48,597 nucleotides of DNA from Fusobacterium_C necrophorum_A (GTDB lineage: Bacteria; Fusobacteriota; Fusobacteriia; Fusobacteriales; Fusobacteriaceae): contig NZ_SBAP01000020.1 of NCBI RefSeq assembly GCF_004134945.1, forward strand, positions 1 through 48,597, in the 5' to 3' direction. The notes beneath the pieces are model-generated. The model was not told the DNA's origin. It did no database searches and saw only the letters and a list, made by a program, of their open reading frames with translations. Within the stretch, counting starts at the first letter, position 1. Each line of letters starts with the position of its first letter. Shown piece after piece: positions 22,576-30,116 of this stretch. Made by a program: the position numbers and the translations under genes.

Positions 22576-23192
22576 AAAAAGTATTATTTTCTTTAGTAAA
22601 ATTACAGGGAAATGTTTATGTGAATTTTACAAAAAATGGATTGCCGACTATAGAAGAAATGAAAAATATAGCTCTAGATCTAATTGAAAAAAATCCAAAA
22701 TTTGAGAATTATTTTTTTCAATTTCATTTCCCATTTGTAGATGAAAATGAAATGAGAAATGAAGAAAATTTTGATTTATATTATAATATAAATAAATTAG
22801 GTAACTTTGATTTTGAAATTACTCCATTATATGATTCAATGAAGTTATATAAAATGACATTAGATGATTTTGTTGTAGGACATTTAGGAATCTTTCCTAT
22901 TTCAAATGTTGCTCCAATCAAGAGAGGTTATTCTATAAAATCAGTAATTGAAAAATTAGGAAATCCAGCTATGGTAGAGGATAAAACCTTAGAATATTAT
23001 TTATTAAATGATAAAAATCAAATGTTTGGAGTTCTATACTTAGATACTAAAGATGAAATAGTTACAGATGTAAATTTTGCTTCTTGGAATATTCAATTTA
23101 CCGATAGGGAAATATCAGATATTGAATCTTATATTACTGGAACGAAAGAATACGAAAATTTAACAATTAAAGAATTAGAAGATATTTTTTAG
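22572..23192 (+). CDS. Unknown protein next to the immunity region
   Basis: I do not recognise this 206-residue acidic protein. It begins MKKVLFSLVKLQGNVYVNFT and contains IKSVIEKLGNPAMVEDKTLE and MFGVLYLDTKDEIVTDVNFA, the latter resembling the bipartite strand pattern of small lysozyme-inhibitor or SmpA-like folds and of contact-toxin immunity proteins. The GTG start follows GGAGATGAG. It sits among lysogenic genes, so it may alter the host or protect the prophage. No signal peptide is obvious. Confidence 0.55.
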   Translation: MKKVLFSLVKLQGNVYVNFTKNGLPTIEEMKNIALDLIEKNPKFENYFFQFHFPFVDENEMRNEENFDLYYNINKLGNFDFEITPLYDSMKLYKMTLDDFVVGHLGIFPISNVAPIKRGYSIKSVIEKLGNPAMVEDKTLEYYLLNDKNQMFGVLYLDTKDEIVTDVNFASWNIQFTDREISDIESYITGTKEYENLTIKELEDIF

Positions 23193-23295
23193 TATATATC
23201 TTTTGATATTTTCAATACTACTGTTTCTGTTCTTTTTAAATAGTTGTCATAATAAATTTTGTATTTCAGTATTTTTCAAAAGGAGATGAATAGTT

Positions 23296-23499
23296 TTGAA
23301 AAAATTAGTATCTATTTTATTTTTATTTCTAACTGTATTATCTTTTGCAGAAACTGTTTACATAACACCAACCGGGAAAAAATACCATGCTACCAAAACC
23401 TGTAAAGGTTTAGTTAGAGCAAAAAAGATTATTCCTATTGAGCGTTCTGAAGCAGAAGCACGAGGATATAAACCTTGTAAACATTCCTATGGTGGATAA
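23296..23499 (+). CDS. Secreted small cysteine/histidine protein
   Basis: The 67-residue product starts with a signal peptide (MKKLVSILFLFLTVLSFA) cut near AET. The mature part has VYITPTGKKYHATKTCKGL and a later GYKPCKH, a pattern found as a small C-terminal domain on secreted nucleases and competence-type proteins, probably a metal- or disulfide-stabilised knuckle. TTG is the start, after AAAGGAGATGA. Exported from a lysogen, it could change the cell surface. A strong terminator follows. Confidence 0.65.
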   Translation: MKKLVSILFLFLTVLSFAETVYITPTGKKYHATKTCKGLVRAKKIIPIERSEAEARGYKPCKHSYGG

Positions 23500-23514
23500 A
23501 AAAATAGCTTATTG

Positions 23515-23555
23515 TTACATTTCGCTACTTGCGAAATGTAAATTTTCATCTTTTT
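23515..23555 (+). terminator. Terminator after the 22236-23499 lysogenic run
   Basis: TTACATTTCGC pairs perfectly with GCGAAATGTAA (11 bp) across a 5-base loop and leads into ATTTTCATCTTTTT. The same stem may stop leftward transcription from 23619. Confidence 0.8.
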
Positions 23556-23576
23556 AAAAACTTTTTTAGTTTTAAG

Positions 23577-23589
23577 AACTTATTAAGTT
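23577..23589. promoter_or_regulatory. Palindromic operator AACTT-N3-AAGTT, copy 2
   Basis: AACTT-ATT-AAGTT repeats the palindrome at 22144 and is followed by the same TTTTATACAAT. It overlaps the expected start of the leftward promoter beside it. Confidence 0.55.
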
Positions 23590-23590
23590 T

Positions 23591-23619
23591 TTTATACAAT
23601 CTTTTTGATTATTTGTCAA
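23591..23619 (-). promoter_or_regulatory. Leftward promoter towards the 23515 hairpin
   Basis: On the minus strand TTGACA (plus 23614-23619), a 17-base spacer and TATAAA (plus 23591-23596). It would make a short RNA of roughly 80 nt that reads through the 23515-23541 stem into a U-rich run. No ORF with a ribosome site lies in it. Confidence 0.5.
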
Positions 23620-23641
23620 GGAGAAAAATTTATAGTATAAT
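23613..23641 (+). promoter_or_regulatory. Promoter of the S24 repressor gene
   Basis: TTGTCA (23613-23618), a 17-base spacer and TATAAT (23636-23641). Its -35 overlaps the leftward -35, so the two promoters exclude each other. Confidence 0.72.
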
Positions 23642-23695
23642 CAAATCAGTTATTAACTATAATTTTTTTGAGAGTTCTAATGAGGAGAAAAAACT

Positions 23696-24454
23696 ATGAG
23701 AAAAACAGGAGATATTATAAGAGCCTTTCGTGCAAGAGAAGGATTGACCGGACAAGAACTTGGAGACAAAATAGGAGTATCTCAGGCATTTATACATTTG
23801 ATGGAATCAGACAAGAGAAGAGTTCCACAAAAGACTATGGAAACATTGAAATTAATGCTATCAAGGGAAGATTATTTGGATATTCTTAAATATGAAGAAT
23901 ATGCGACTACACCGGATTTCATTAAGAATGAATTGAAAAGAATATCAAATTTTAGCAAAGAAGATATTATCAGCGAATTTGAAATGAGAGAATACCCAAT
24001 TTATGACAGTGTTTCAGCAGGATTTGGAATTATTCCTGATGCAGCTCCAATAGAATATATATCATTACCGATTTTGCGTGGCGAAATTGTCGGGATTTAT
24101 GTTGTTGGGAACTCTATGGAGCCTAGTATTTCAGATGGAGATATTATTTTAGTAAAAAAAGATATAGAAGTTCAAGTAGGAGAAATAGGAGTTTTTGTAA
24201 ATCAAGTCACAGGGGAAGGTTTTGTAAAGAGATTAAAATATAAAAATGGTTGCTATATTTTAAAAAGTGACAATCCAATGTACACAGATGTTGAAATTCA
24301 AAGTGATGACATAATTTGTTGTGGAAAAGTTGCAAGAATTATTAAAAGAGCGGGAAATAAACCGGAACCGAAACTTGATCTTAGTGATTTGACAGAGGAA
24401 AATAAAAAAAGAGTAGAAGATTTTATCAATATTTTGAAATTAAGTCAAAAATAG
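23696..24454 (+). CDS. S24-type CI/LexA-like prophage repressor
   Basis: The 252-residue protein joins an XRE domain (LTGQELGDKIGVSQAFIHLM) to an S24 peptidase with Ser140 (GNSMEPSI), Lys178 (FVKRLKY) and a predicted self-cleavage bond Ala108-Gly109 (SAGFG). RecA-stimulated cleavage during DNA damage would lift repression and induce the phage. About 35 extra residues after the S24 domain form a charged tail (TEENKKRVEDFINILK). GAGGAGAAAAAACT precedes the ATG. It is likely co-transcribed with the Abi gene, tying defence to lysogeny. Confidence 0.9.
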   Translation: MRKTGDIIRAFRAREGLTGQELGDKIGVSQAFIHLMESDKRRVPQKTMETLKLMLSREDYLDILKYEEYATTPDFIKNELKRISNFSKEDIISEFEMREYPIYDSVSAGFGIIPDAAPIEYISLPILRGEIVGIYVVGNSMEPSISDGDIILVKKDIEVQVGEIGVFVNQVTGEGFVKRLKYKNGCYILKSDNPMYTDVEIQSDDIICCGKVARIIKRAGNKPEPKLDLSDLTEENKKRVEDFINILKLSQK

Positions 24455-24469
24455 CATGTGGGGGAGTAT

Positions 24470-25381
24470 ATGTCAACAGATAAATCAAAGCAAAGTAGTA
24501 GCCAGCTGATAGAACATATGAAAGAGAAAGGGATAAAATTTAATATTGTCAATGAAGTGGAAGCTCAGCAATTTTTGGAAAATAATAACTATTATTTTAA
24601 ACTGGCTGCATATAGAAATAATTATGAAAAGAATAGTGAGGGGAAATATTTAAATTTGGATTTTGCATATCTCAAGGAACTTTCTATTATTGATATGGAA
24701 CTCAGATATCTAATTTTGCAAATGGCATTGGACATAGAACATTTTATTAAAGTGAAGATTTTAAATGATATTGAAAAAAATGACTTAGAAGATGGGTATA
24801 ATATTGTTACAGAGTTTTGTAGCCAAAATGAACGGGTAAATTCTACAATTGATAATCATGCGAAAAGCGAATATTGTAGAAAATTGATTCAAAAACACAA
24901 AGGTAAGTTTCCTCTTTGGGCATTTGTAGAAGTAATTTCTTTTGGAGATACAATCAAACTTTATGAATTTTATTGTAGAAAATATGGAACTTTACAAAAT
25001 TGGAAATTACTATATCCAGTTAGAGATATTAGAAATGCAGCTGCTCATAGTAATTGCCTAATTTATAATTTAGAGAAAAATGGAATAAAAACTTCTCCAA
25101 AAATTATTAACTATGTTAAATCTATTCCGACTATTGGAGAAGATATGAGAAAAAACAAATTGTCGAACAAATTATTTTCAGATTTTACGACATTGATATA
25201 TGTTTATGAGAAATTTGTAACGAGTGAAGGATTGAAAAAAAAGCGTGGCAAAGAACTGAAAGAATTTTTTGATAAAAGAATGTTAAAAAATAAAAATTTT
25301 TTCAAACAAAATCATCTAATCTGCTCTGCATATAAATTTGTAAAATCGCTTATAGACGACTTTACAGATAGAATTCTATAA
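24470..25381 (+). CDS. Abi_2-family (AbiD/AbiF) abortive-infection HEPN protein
   Basis: The 303-residue protein has the Abi_2 layout: SQLIEHMKEKGIKF at the start, YYFKLAAYRNNY, a long helical core (IIDMELRYLILQMALDIEHF), PLWAFVEVISFGD, and the HEPN RNase motif RNAAAH (R188, H193) within VRDIRNAAAHSN. HEPN R-x4-H residues form RNA-cleaving dimer sites. AbiF-type proteins are known to pair with a structured RNA and have been linked to the ancestry of Cas13. The ATG at 24470 follows GGGGGAGTAT. A strong candidate ncRNA follows 41 bases after the stop. Confidence 0.85.
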   Translation: MSTDKSKQSSSQLIEHMKEKGIKFNIVNEVEAQQFLENNNYYFKLAAYRNNYEKNSEGKYLNLDFAYLKELSIIDMELRYLILQMALDIEHFIKVKILNDIEKNDLEDGYNIVTEFCSQNERVNSTIDNHAKSEYCRKLIQKHKGKFPLWAFVEVISFGDTIKLYEFYCRKYGTLQNWKLLYPVRDIRNAAAHSNCLIYNLEKNGIKTSPKIINYVKSIPTIGEDMRKNKLSNKLFSDFTTLIYVYEKFVTSEGLKKKRGKELKEFFDKRMLKNKNFFKQNHLICSAYKFVKSLIDDFTDRIL

Positions 25382-25422
25382 TTTCTATCTCAGATAGTAA
25401 GAAAAAAATATAAAAAATGTTA

Positions 25423-25564
25423 TTGACATTTTTTTTTTTAGATGATAATATGAATTACGATTAAAAATTTATTTTTGTAGGGAGTGGGTCTTTTTGATTC
25501 ATCCCCGATTTTTTTTATTACAATATTACTTAAAATTAGCTGCTTATGAATAGCAGCTTTTTTA
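25423..25564 (+). ncRNA. Candidate abiF-type RNA: promoter, RNA and two terminators
   Basis: TTGACA (25423-25428), a 17-base spacer and TAATAT (25446-25451) predict a start near 25458. The RNA folds into GGGAGTGGGTC (25480-25490) paired with GATTCATCCCC (25496-25506), with several G-U pairs and one mismatch, then eight T. A second perfect stem, AGCTGCT (25538-25544) with AGCAGCT (25552-25558), also ends in six T. Products of about 60 and 105 nt are expected. No ORF is contained. Its place right behind an Abi_2 gene matches the known abiF RNA association. Confidence 0.7.
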
Positions 25565-25579
25565 TTTTCAAAAAAACAT

Positions 25580-25607
25580 TTGACAAAACAATCAAATAAG
25601 TTATAAA
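25580..25607 (+). promoter_or_regulatory. Promoter for the 25641 gene and the downstream run
   Basis: TTGACA (25580-25585), a 16-base spacer and TATAAA (25602-25607), about 34 bases before the ATG. Confidence 0.6.
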
Positions 25608-25640
25608 ATAGAATCAAAAAATATGACAAGGAGAACATCT

Positions 25641-25859
25641 ATGAAAATAGGAATTCAAGAATATTTAGAAAATTTGTTTTCTTCTGTTGATGAAATAGTG
25701 GATAAAAAAGGGGTTCCAATTGAATCTTTCGCAAAAGTTGGGGGATTAAATGTAGGGACATTAAAAAATAAACGGTTTTTATGGAAACAAGGACAATTAC
25801 CAAGAAAGTCTACTCTTTTGAAAATAGAAAGAGCGATAAATTTTTTTACCCAAAATTAA
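25641..25859 (+). CDS. Small XRE-like DNA-binding protein
   Basis: The 72-residue product has a helix-turn-helix-like order (PIESFAKVGGLNVGTLKNKR, then LPRKSTLLKIERAINFF). It resembles short phage regulators. The ATG at 25641 follows AAGGAGAACATCT. It stands at the head of a rightward run after the Abi RNA and may regulate the later genes; that is inference. Confidence 0.55.
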   Translation: MKIGIQEYLENLFSSVDEIVDKKGVPIESFAKVGGLNVGTLKNKRFLWKQGQLPRKSTLLKIERAINFFTQN

Positions 25860-25891
25860 AACGGATAAAGTTTTTAATATAAGGAGTTGCT

Positions 25892-26098
25892 ATGAGTGAG
25901 TACTACTGGAGAATAAAAGTTATAGATGGAGAAATTATATACAAAGGAGAAAAATACACTCAAATTTTGCTAAAAGAATTTTTTTATACAAAACAAGATG
26001 CATTAAGAGCATTAGAAAGAGTAAAAAAAATGTATTCTAATAAAAAAATTTTCTTTGAACATAACATTCGAGGGAAGTGGGTACTTTATGAAATATAA
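25892..26098 (+). CDS. Small prophage protein, unknown function
   Basis: A 68-residue basic protein (MSEYYWRIKVIDGEIIYKGE, ending RGKWVLYEI) with likely beta-beta-alpha structure. TAAGGAGTTGCT precedes the ATG. It overlaps the next start by 11 bases. No family recognised. Confidence 0.5.
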   Translation: MSEYYWRIKVIDGEIIYKGEKYTQILLKEFFYTKQDALRALERVKKMYSNKKIFFEHNIRGKWVLYEI

Positions 26099-26306
26099 AG
26101 AGGATATTTTTCCGGGAAGAACTTATTGTTCTTGTAGTAACTTTTTATATTCAATTTATAACAGAGTTTTAAAACCGACTCCAAAAACTAGGATTTACAT
26201 TGATTATAATCAAGAAAAAATTGTAATTGAATGTAAAATTTGTGGGAAAAAAGAAAATATTCCCTTTTCAAGAATAAAACCAAAGAGGAATTCATGTATG
26301 GATTAG
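26088..26306 (+). CDS. Small cysteine-pair protein
   Basis: The 72-residue frame from the ATG at 26088 has CSCSNF near the start and CKICGKK near the end, a likely zinc-binding pair of knuckles. It overlaps both neighbours (11 and 13 bases), so translation is coupled. An earlier in-frame ATG lies inside the upstream gene. Function unknown. Confidence 0.5.
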   Translation: MKYKEDIFPGRTYCSCSNFLYSIYNRVLKPTPKTRIYIDYNQEKIVIECKICGKKENIPFSRIKPKRNSCMD

Positions 26307-27376
26307 ACCGGGCATCTGTATCAATTGCTGTTGCTATGCATATGTTTGACCTCAGTGGGAATATTTTAAGACATTATCCAAAAGCAACTTCGAATACAAT
26401 CAGCAGTAAGACGATGAGTTTTGACATAAATTATAAAAATATTAACAAAATTAAAATAATAGAAAAAAGAGAATATCGGATTTTTCAAATTGATTTTTCT
26501 TATCCAAGAAAATATTCTGACAATAATATCATCGTAGAGAATGATGAAGAAAGTCGAAGAAAGACAGAAAAAGAAATTTTAGAAGTTATTCAAAAAATAA
26601 CGGGGGAAAAACTAAAATTAGAAAGAATGGTATATGACTATTTAGAATTTACAACACAGCAAGAGGTAGGAAGTTTTTTCCATTATTATAATATCATCAA
26701 TTTTTTTTATAGGGCATTGGTAAGAAATTTTAAAGATTTGGATAAAACACAGTATTACAACTATACAGAAAAAGAAGACAGATTTTACACAACAGGATTT
26801 ATTTTCAAGCCGTTCAAAGGCTGGAAGATAAGGCTCTATGGAAAGAATTTTGAGTATAACAAGTATCACGAAGATAAAATATTTGGCGGACTTGTGAGGA
26901 TGGAACATGTCTTAACGAGGAGATTGATAAAAAAACTCTTTAATAGCTGTTATGTTAGGGATATTCAAATTGAAGAAATGAAAAAACAAATCTCAAGTAT
27001 TTTATGTAAGCAAATTGTTAAGATTTTAGTAGAAGAAATCTATAGATCGAATGAGAAATTAGAAAAAGCACTGCAAAATTTTAAAAGTAACGATTTAGAA
27101 AGCATTATAAGAGATTATGCAGAGTGGATTTTAGATAATAGTATTGTGGATGACATAGTTACAAAAATAAATACAAAATCATATAGACAACTACAAAGAT
27201 ACAGAAAAAAAATAAGAATAATTTTGGAGTTGGCTCAATCGAGAGCTTCTCCTAAGCGAGAGTATTTTGGAAACATAGAAAGACTGGAAAAATTTATAAA
27301 TGAAATATTGCTACAAAGTTGTAAGGTGGAATGTAATAACATAAAGCATTTTACCTGTAAAATTTTGTCAAAATAG
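26294..27376 (+). CDS. Possible rolling-circle Rep-like protein
   Basis: The 360-residue protein contains GWKIRLYGKNFEYNKYHEDK and, 8 residues on, LVRMEHVLTRRL. The order R-x-Y-x-K, E, then (L/V)RxE resembles the Rep_trans and gene II/X phage-plasmid replication families. I do not see a clear HUH motif. The C-terminus is helical and lysine-rich. The ATG at 26294 follows AAGAGGAATTC. It could be a second replication protein or a domesticated relative used in regulation; assignment is tentative. Confidence 0.4.
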   Translation: MYGLDRASVSIAVAMHMFDLSGNILRHYPKATSNTISSKTMSFDINYKNINKIKIIEKREYRIFQIDFSYPRKYSDNNIIVENDEESRRKTEKEILEVIQKITGEKLKLERMVYDYLEFTTQQEVGSFFHYYNIINFFYRALVRNFKDLDKTQYYNYTEKEDRFYTTGFIFKPFKGWKIRLYGKNFEYNKYHEDKIFGGLVRMEHVLTRRLIKKLFNSCYVRDIQIEEMKKQISSILCKQIVKILVEEIYRSNEKLEKALQNFKSNDLESIIRDYAEWILDNSIVDDIVTKINTKSYRQLQRYRKKIRIILELAQSRASPKREYFGNIERLEKFINEILLQSCKVECNNIKHFTCKILSK

Positions 27377-27514
27377 GACATAAATATGTCGTGTTTTTTG
27401 ATAAGTGATTTCAAAAAAGCATTGGTATTATTAGAAACACTATTCAGTAATACGCGATAACAATAATGAGGGACCTCATTCCTGAAAGTGAACTTTTAAA
27501 TTTTATACAAAAAT
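27377..27514 (+). promoter_or_regulatory. Gap before the late operon: weak hairpin and a 16-base palindrome
   Basis: GACATA-AA-TATGTC just after the stop, then GTGTTTTTT, may be a weak terminator. At 27465-27480, AATGAGG-GA-CCTCATT is a perfect palindrome that could be an operator for a late activator. I see no convincing -35/-10 pair. Confidence 0.4.
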
Positions 27515-28864
27515 ATGCAAAGACTAAGAACAAAAAGAAACAAAGAGGTGAGGAACATAGAAATTATAAAACTGAATTTACAAGATATAAAGAGAGATAG
27601 TACGAATCCTAGAATCGTAACAGAAGCACAAAAAGAATTGTACAAAAAACTAGTAGCTAAGTTTGGAATGATTTTACCGGTAATTATTACAGAGGATTAT
27701 GTTAGTTGCTTTGATGATGCAAAATTAGAAGCTGCTGCTGAACTAGGAATCGAAGAAGTAAATTGTGTAAAAATTACAGATTTATCTCCAGAAGAAATGC
27801 ATGCTTTAAGAATTGGAGAAATTCATGCCATTGAATTAGGAGAATGGGATTATAAGCAATTACTACATGATTTGGAAATGTTAGGAGATGAGTTTCTAGA
27901 ACTTACTGGTTTTAACATTGAGGATGTCATGAAGCAAATTGATGAAGAATTTGAAGATTTAGATGACATCAAAGAAATAGATATTCCAGAAGAATCAATA
28001 AAGCCATTTACAAAACATGGCGATATTTATTATTTAGGAAAACATAAGCTAATGTGTGGAGATTCTACAAAAATAGAAGATGTAGATAAGTTAATGGCAG
28101 GAGAAAAAGCAATGCTTATGGTAACAGATCCACCATACAATATCAATTACGAATCTGAGCGTGGAATGAAGATTGAAAATGACAACTTATCAAAAGATGA
28201 GTTCTATCGATTTCTTTACAGTGCTTATTGCAATGCAGAAAAAGTATTGGAAGAAGGCGGAGCCTTTTATGTCTTTTATGCAGAATCAGAGGTGATAGCC
28301 TTCCGAGATGCTTTGGAAAAATCAGGGCTAAAGTATTCACAAACACTAGTCTGGGTTAAGAATTCTTTCAATCTTTCAAGACAAGATTACAATTGGAAAC
28401 ATGAACCTTGTCTTTATGGTTGGAAGCTTGGGAAAGCTCATTATTTTATAAAGGACTTTACGCAAGATACGGAACTTCAAACAGAAGAAATTCTAAAGAA
28501 GATGAGTAAGAAAGAATTGATTCAACACATTCTCGAATTGGAAGAAAAGGCATATACTACTGTAATTCGTGAAAATAAACCACTGAAAAATGATGTGCAT
28601 CCTACGATGAAACCAATTAAATTACTAGCTCGATTGATTGCAAATTCGAGCAAAAAAGGATGGAAAGTTATAGATTTATTTGGTGGTTCAGGAAGTACCT
28701 TGATTGCTTGTGAACAACTAAATAGGCAAGCATTTTTGATGGAATATGATCCGGTGTATGCTGATGTTATTGTAAAAAGATATGTAAGTATGGGAAAAGA
28801 GGATATTAAACTAATCCGAAATGGAGTGGAATATTCTTGGGAAGCCATCAAAGAAGAATTCTGA
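27515..28864 (+). CDS. DNA methyltransferase with ParB-like N-terminal domain
   Basis: The 449-residue protein starts with a ParB/sulfiredoxin-like domain (DIKRDSTNPRIVTEAQKELY, then EEMHALRIGE) and continues into a DNA methyltransferase with catalytic DPPY (D205) and SAM-binding FGGSGST near residue 390, a DPPY-before-FxG (beta-class) order. It would methylate adenine N6 or cytosine N4, probably shielding phage DNA from restriction. The fusion is common just upstream of phage terminase genes. The start is uncertain: ATG 27515 lacks a ribosome site, and AGAGGTGAGG at 27545 suggests a later start. Confidence 0.88.
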   Translation: MQRLRTKRNKEVRNIEIIKLNLQDIKRDSTNPRIVTEAQKELYKKLVAKFGMILPVIITEDYVSCFDDAKLEAAAELGIEEVNCVKITDLSPEEMHALRIGEIHAIELGEWDYKQLLHDLEMLGDEFLELTGFNIEDVMKQIDEEFEDLDDIKEIDIPEESIKPFTKHGDIYYLGKHKLMCGDSTKIEDVDKLMAGEKAMLMVTDPPYNINYESERGMKIENDNLSKDEFYRFLYSAYCNAEKVLEEGGAFYVFYAESEVIAFRDALEKSGLKYSQTLVWVKNSFNLSRQDYNWKHEPCLYGWKLGKAHYFIKDFTQDTELQTEEILKKMSKKELIQHILELEEKAYTTVIRENKPLKNDVHPTMKPIKLLARLIANSSKKGWKVIDLFGGSGSTLIACEQLNRQAFLMEYDPVYADVIVKRYVSMGKEDIKLIRNGVEYSWEAIKEEF

Positions 28865-28877
28865 AAAAGGAATAGTC

Positions 28878-29546
28878 ATGAAAGAGAACTTTACGGAAGC
28901 TCAAGCAAAAGTCCTAGAGCTATATATAAAGCTTGAAGTGGCTAAGTTTGGGAACACAAAAAAACAAAAATATGAAGAAATTCAGAGAAGAACGAAACAA
29001 TCCATAAATACAATAACTTCTTGGATTTATCGTTACTTAGAAGATTTTAAAAAATATATTCAAGAAATTGAAAAAAAAGAAAAAAATGCAATAATATCCA
29101 ATTTTAAAGGCTTGACAGAAAAACAAACGAAATATGTCTTGGCAAGAATGAACGGAATTGGGAAAAAAGAAGCTGCTATCCTGGCTGGGTATAGTCCAAA
29201 GACAAAACCGGCTAACATTGAAAAAGCTCCTATGGTGGCAAATACAATGGAAAAGATAAGACAGAAATATTTTAATGATGAATGCTTTGGTGCGGAAGCA
29301 CAACTGAATCATCTTAAGTTTGTGATTGATATGGGAAAAGCTGGGGTAAAAACGATTGAATATATTGATGAAAAAGGACCGGAAGGAACATTGCATCGAA
29401 AGACAATCAAACATGAGTATCCATTGCAAGCTATCAATGCGGCAGTGAGAGAAGTAAACTCTATGCTTGGGTATAACTACATGGATGAAATGAGAGCGGA
29501 GCAACTCAAGAAAAAGAAACAAGAGCAATTGGTATTGATTGAGTGA
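28878..29546 (+). CDS. Terminase small subunit-like protein (first of two)
   Basis: The 222-residue protein has an N-terminal helix-turn-helix (KYEEIQRRTKQSINTITSWI) and a central GLTEKQTKYVLARMNGIGKK followed by EAAILAGYSPKTKP, the common terminase small subunit pattern. It would recognise the packaging site on phage DNA. The ATG at 28878 follows AAAGGAATAGTC, 14 bases after the methyltransferase stop. A Nu1-like gene follows at 29673, so two packaging-recognition proteins may coexist, or this one may regulate. Confidence 0.65.
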   Translation: MKENFTEAQAKVLELYIKLEVAKFGNTKKQKYEEIQRRTKQSINTITSWIYRYLEDFKKYIQEIEKKEKNAIISNFKGLTEKQTKYVLARMNGIGKKEAAILAGYSPKTKPANIEKAPMVANTMEKIRQKYFNDECFGAEAQLNHLKFVIDMGKAGVKTIEYIDEKGPEGTLHRKTIKHEYPLQAINAAVREVNSMLGYNYMDEMRAEQLKKKKQEQLVLIE

Positions 29547-29672
29547 TGAAAGAATTTAAGGTACTGTCGGGAGATTTTACAGGCAGAGGGTCAGGGAGGC
29601 TCGGGAAAAATTAAATTGCTAGGAAATTTTGAGCTTGCCAAAATTTTTTCAAGGACAATCTGGAGGGAAAAA
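29546..29672 (+). other. Candidate cos/packaging region between the two small-terminase genes
   Basis: A GC-rich island in AT-rich DNA (29565-29605) carries GTCGGGAG, CAGAGGGTCAGGGAGG and CTCGGGAA repeats. A 22-codon frame (MKEFKVLSGDFTGRGSGRLG plus KN) starts at 29546, overlapping the upstream stop, but it has a tiny glycine-rich sequence. Lambda cos sits beside Nu1, so this is a reasonable cos candidate. Confidence 0.35.
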
Positions 29673-30116
29673 ATGCAACAAATACTTGCTACAGAAAGCA
29701 GATTAGCAAAATTATTTCAATTTTCAGAAAGAAAAGTTCGAGATTATTTTAAAGCCGCTAGAGTTTCTCCGGGAAAATATGATTTACTTCATTCTATTGA
29801 AATTTTTGTGGAAAGTAATTCAGGAAAAGATGAAGCTGCTGAATTAAAAAGAGCAGAAAAAGAACTGAAAGAATATAAGTTGAAAATTTTGAAAAAAGAA
29901 TATCATGCAGAAGCTGATGTAGTAAGAATAGTTGCAGATATGAACTATCATTTCAAAGCAAAACTTATGGCAATTCCGGGAAAATTAAGTTTTGCACTGA
30001 CAGGGCAAACGAATCAACTGGAAATAGAAAATATTTTAAAAAATGAAATCACAGAGGTATTGAGAGAGTTAAAGGACTATGAATATCAAGGAGACATTGT
30101 AGATGAATGTGAGTAA
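29673..30116 (+). CDS. Nu1-like terminase small subunit
   Basis: The 147-residue protein begins with a winged-helix-type domain (ATESRLAKLFQFSERKVRDY), has a lysine-rich helix (ELKRAEKELKEYKLKILKKE) and a C-terminal GKLSFALTGQTNQLEIENIL segment typical of lambda gpNu1 relatives that bind the large subunit. The ATG at 29673 follows GGAGGGAAAAA; a TTG 57 bases earlier has no site. It overlaps the terL start by 14 bases. Confidence 0.78.
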   Translation: MQQILATESRLAKLFQFSERKVRDYFKAARVSPGKYDLLHSIEIFVESNSGKDEAAELKRAEKELKEYKLKILKKEYHAEADVVRIVADMNYHFKAKLMAIPGKLSFALTGQTNQLEIENILKNEITEVLRELKDYEYQGDIVDECE

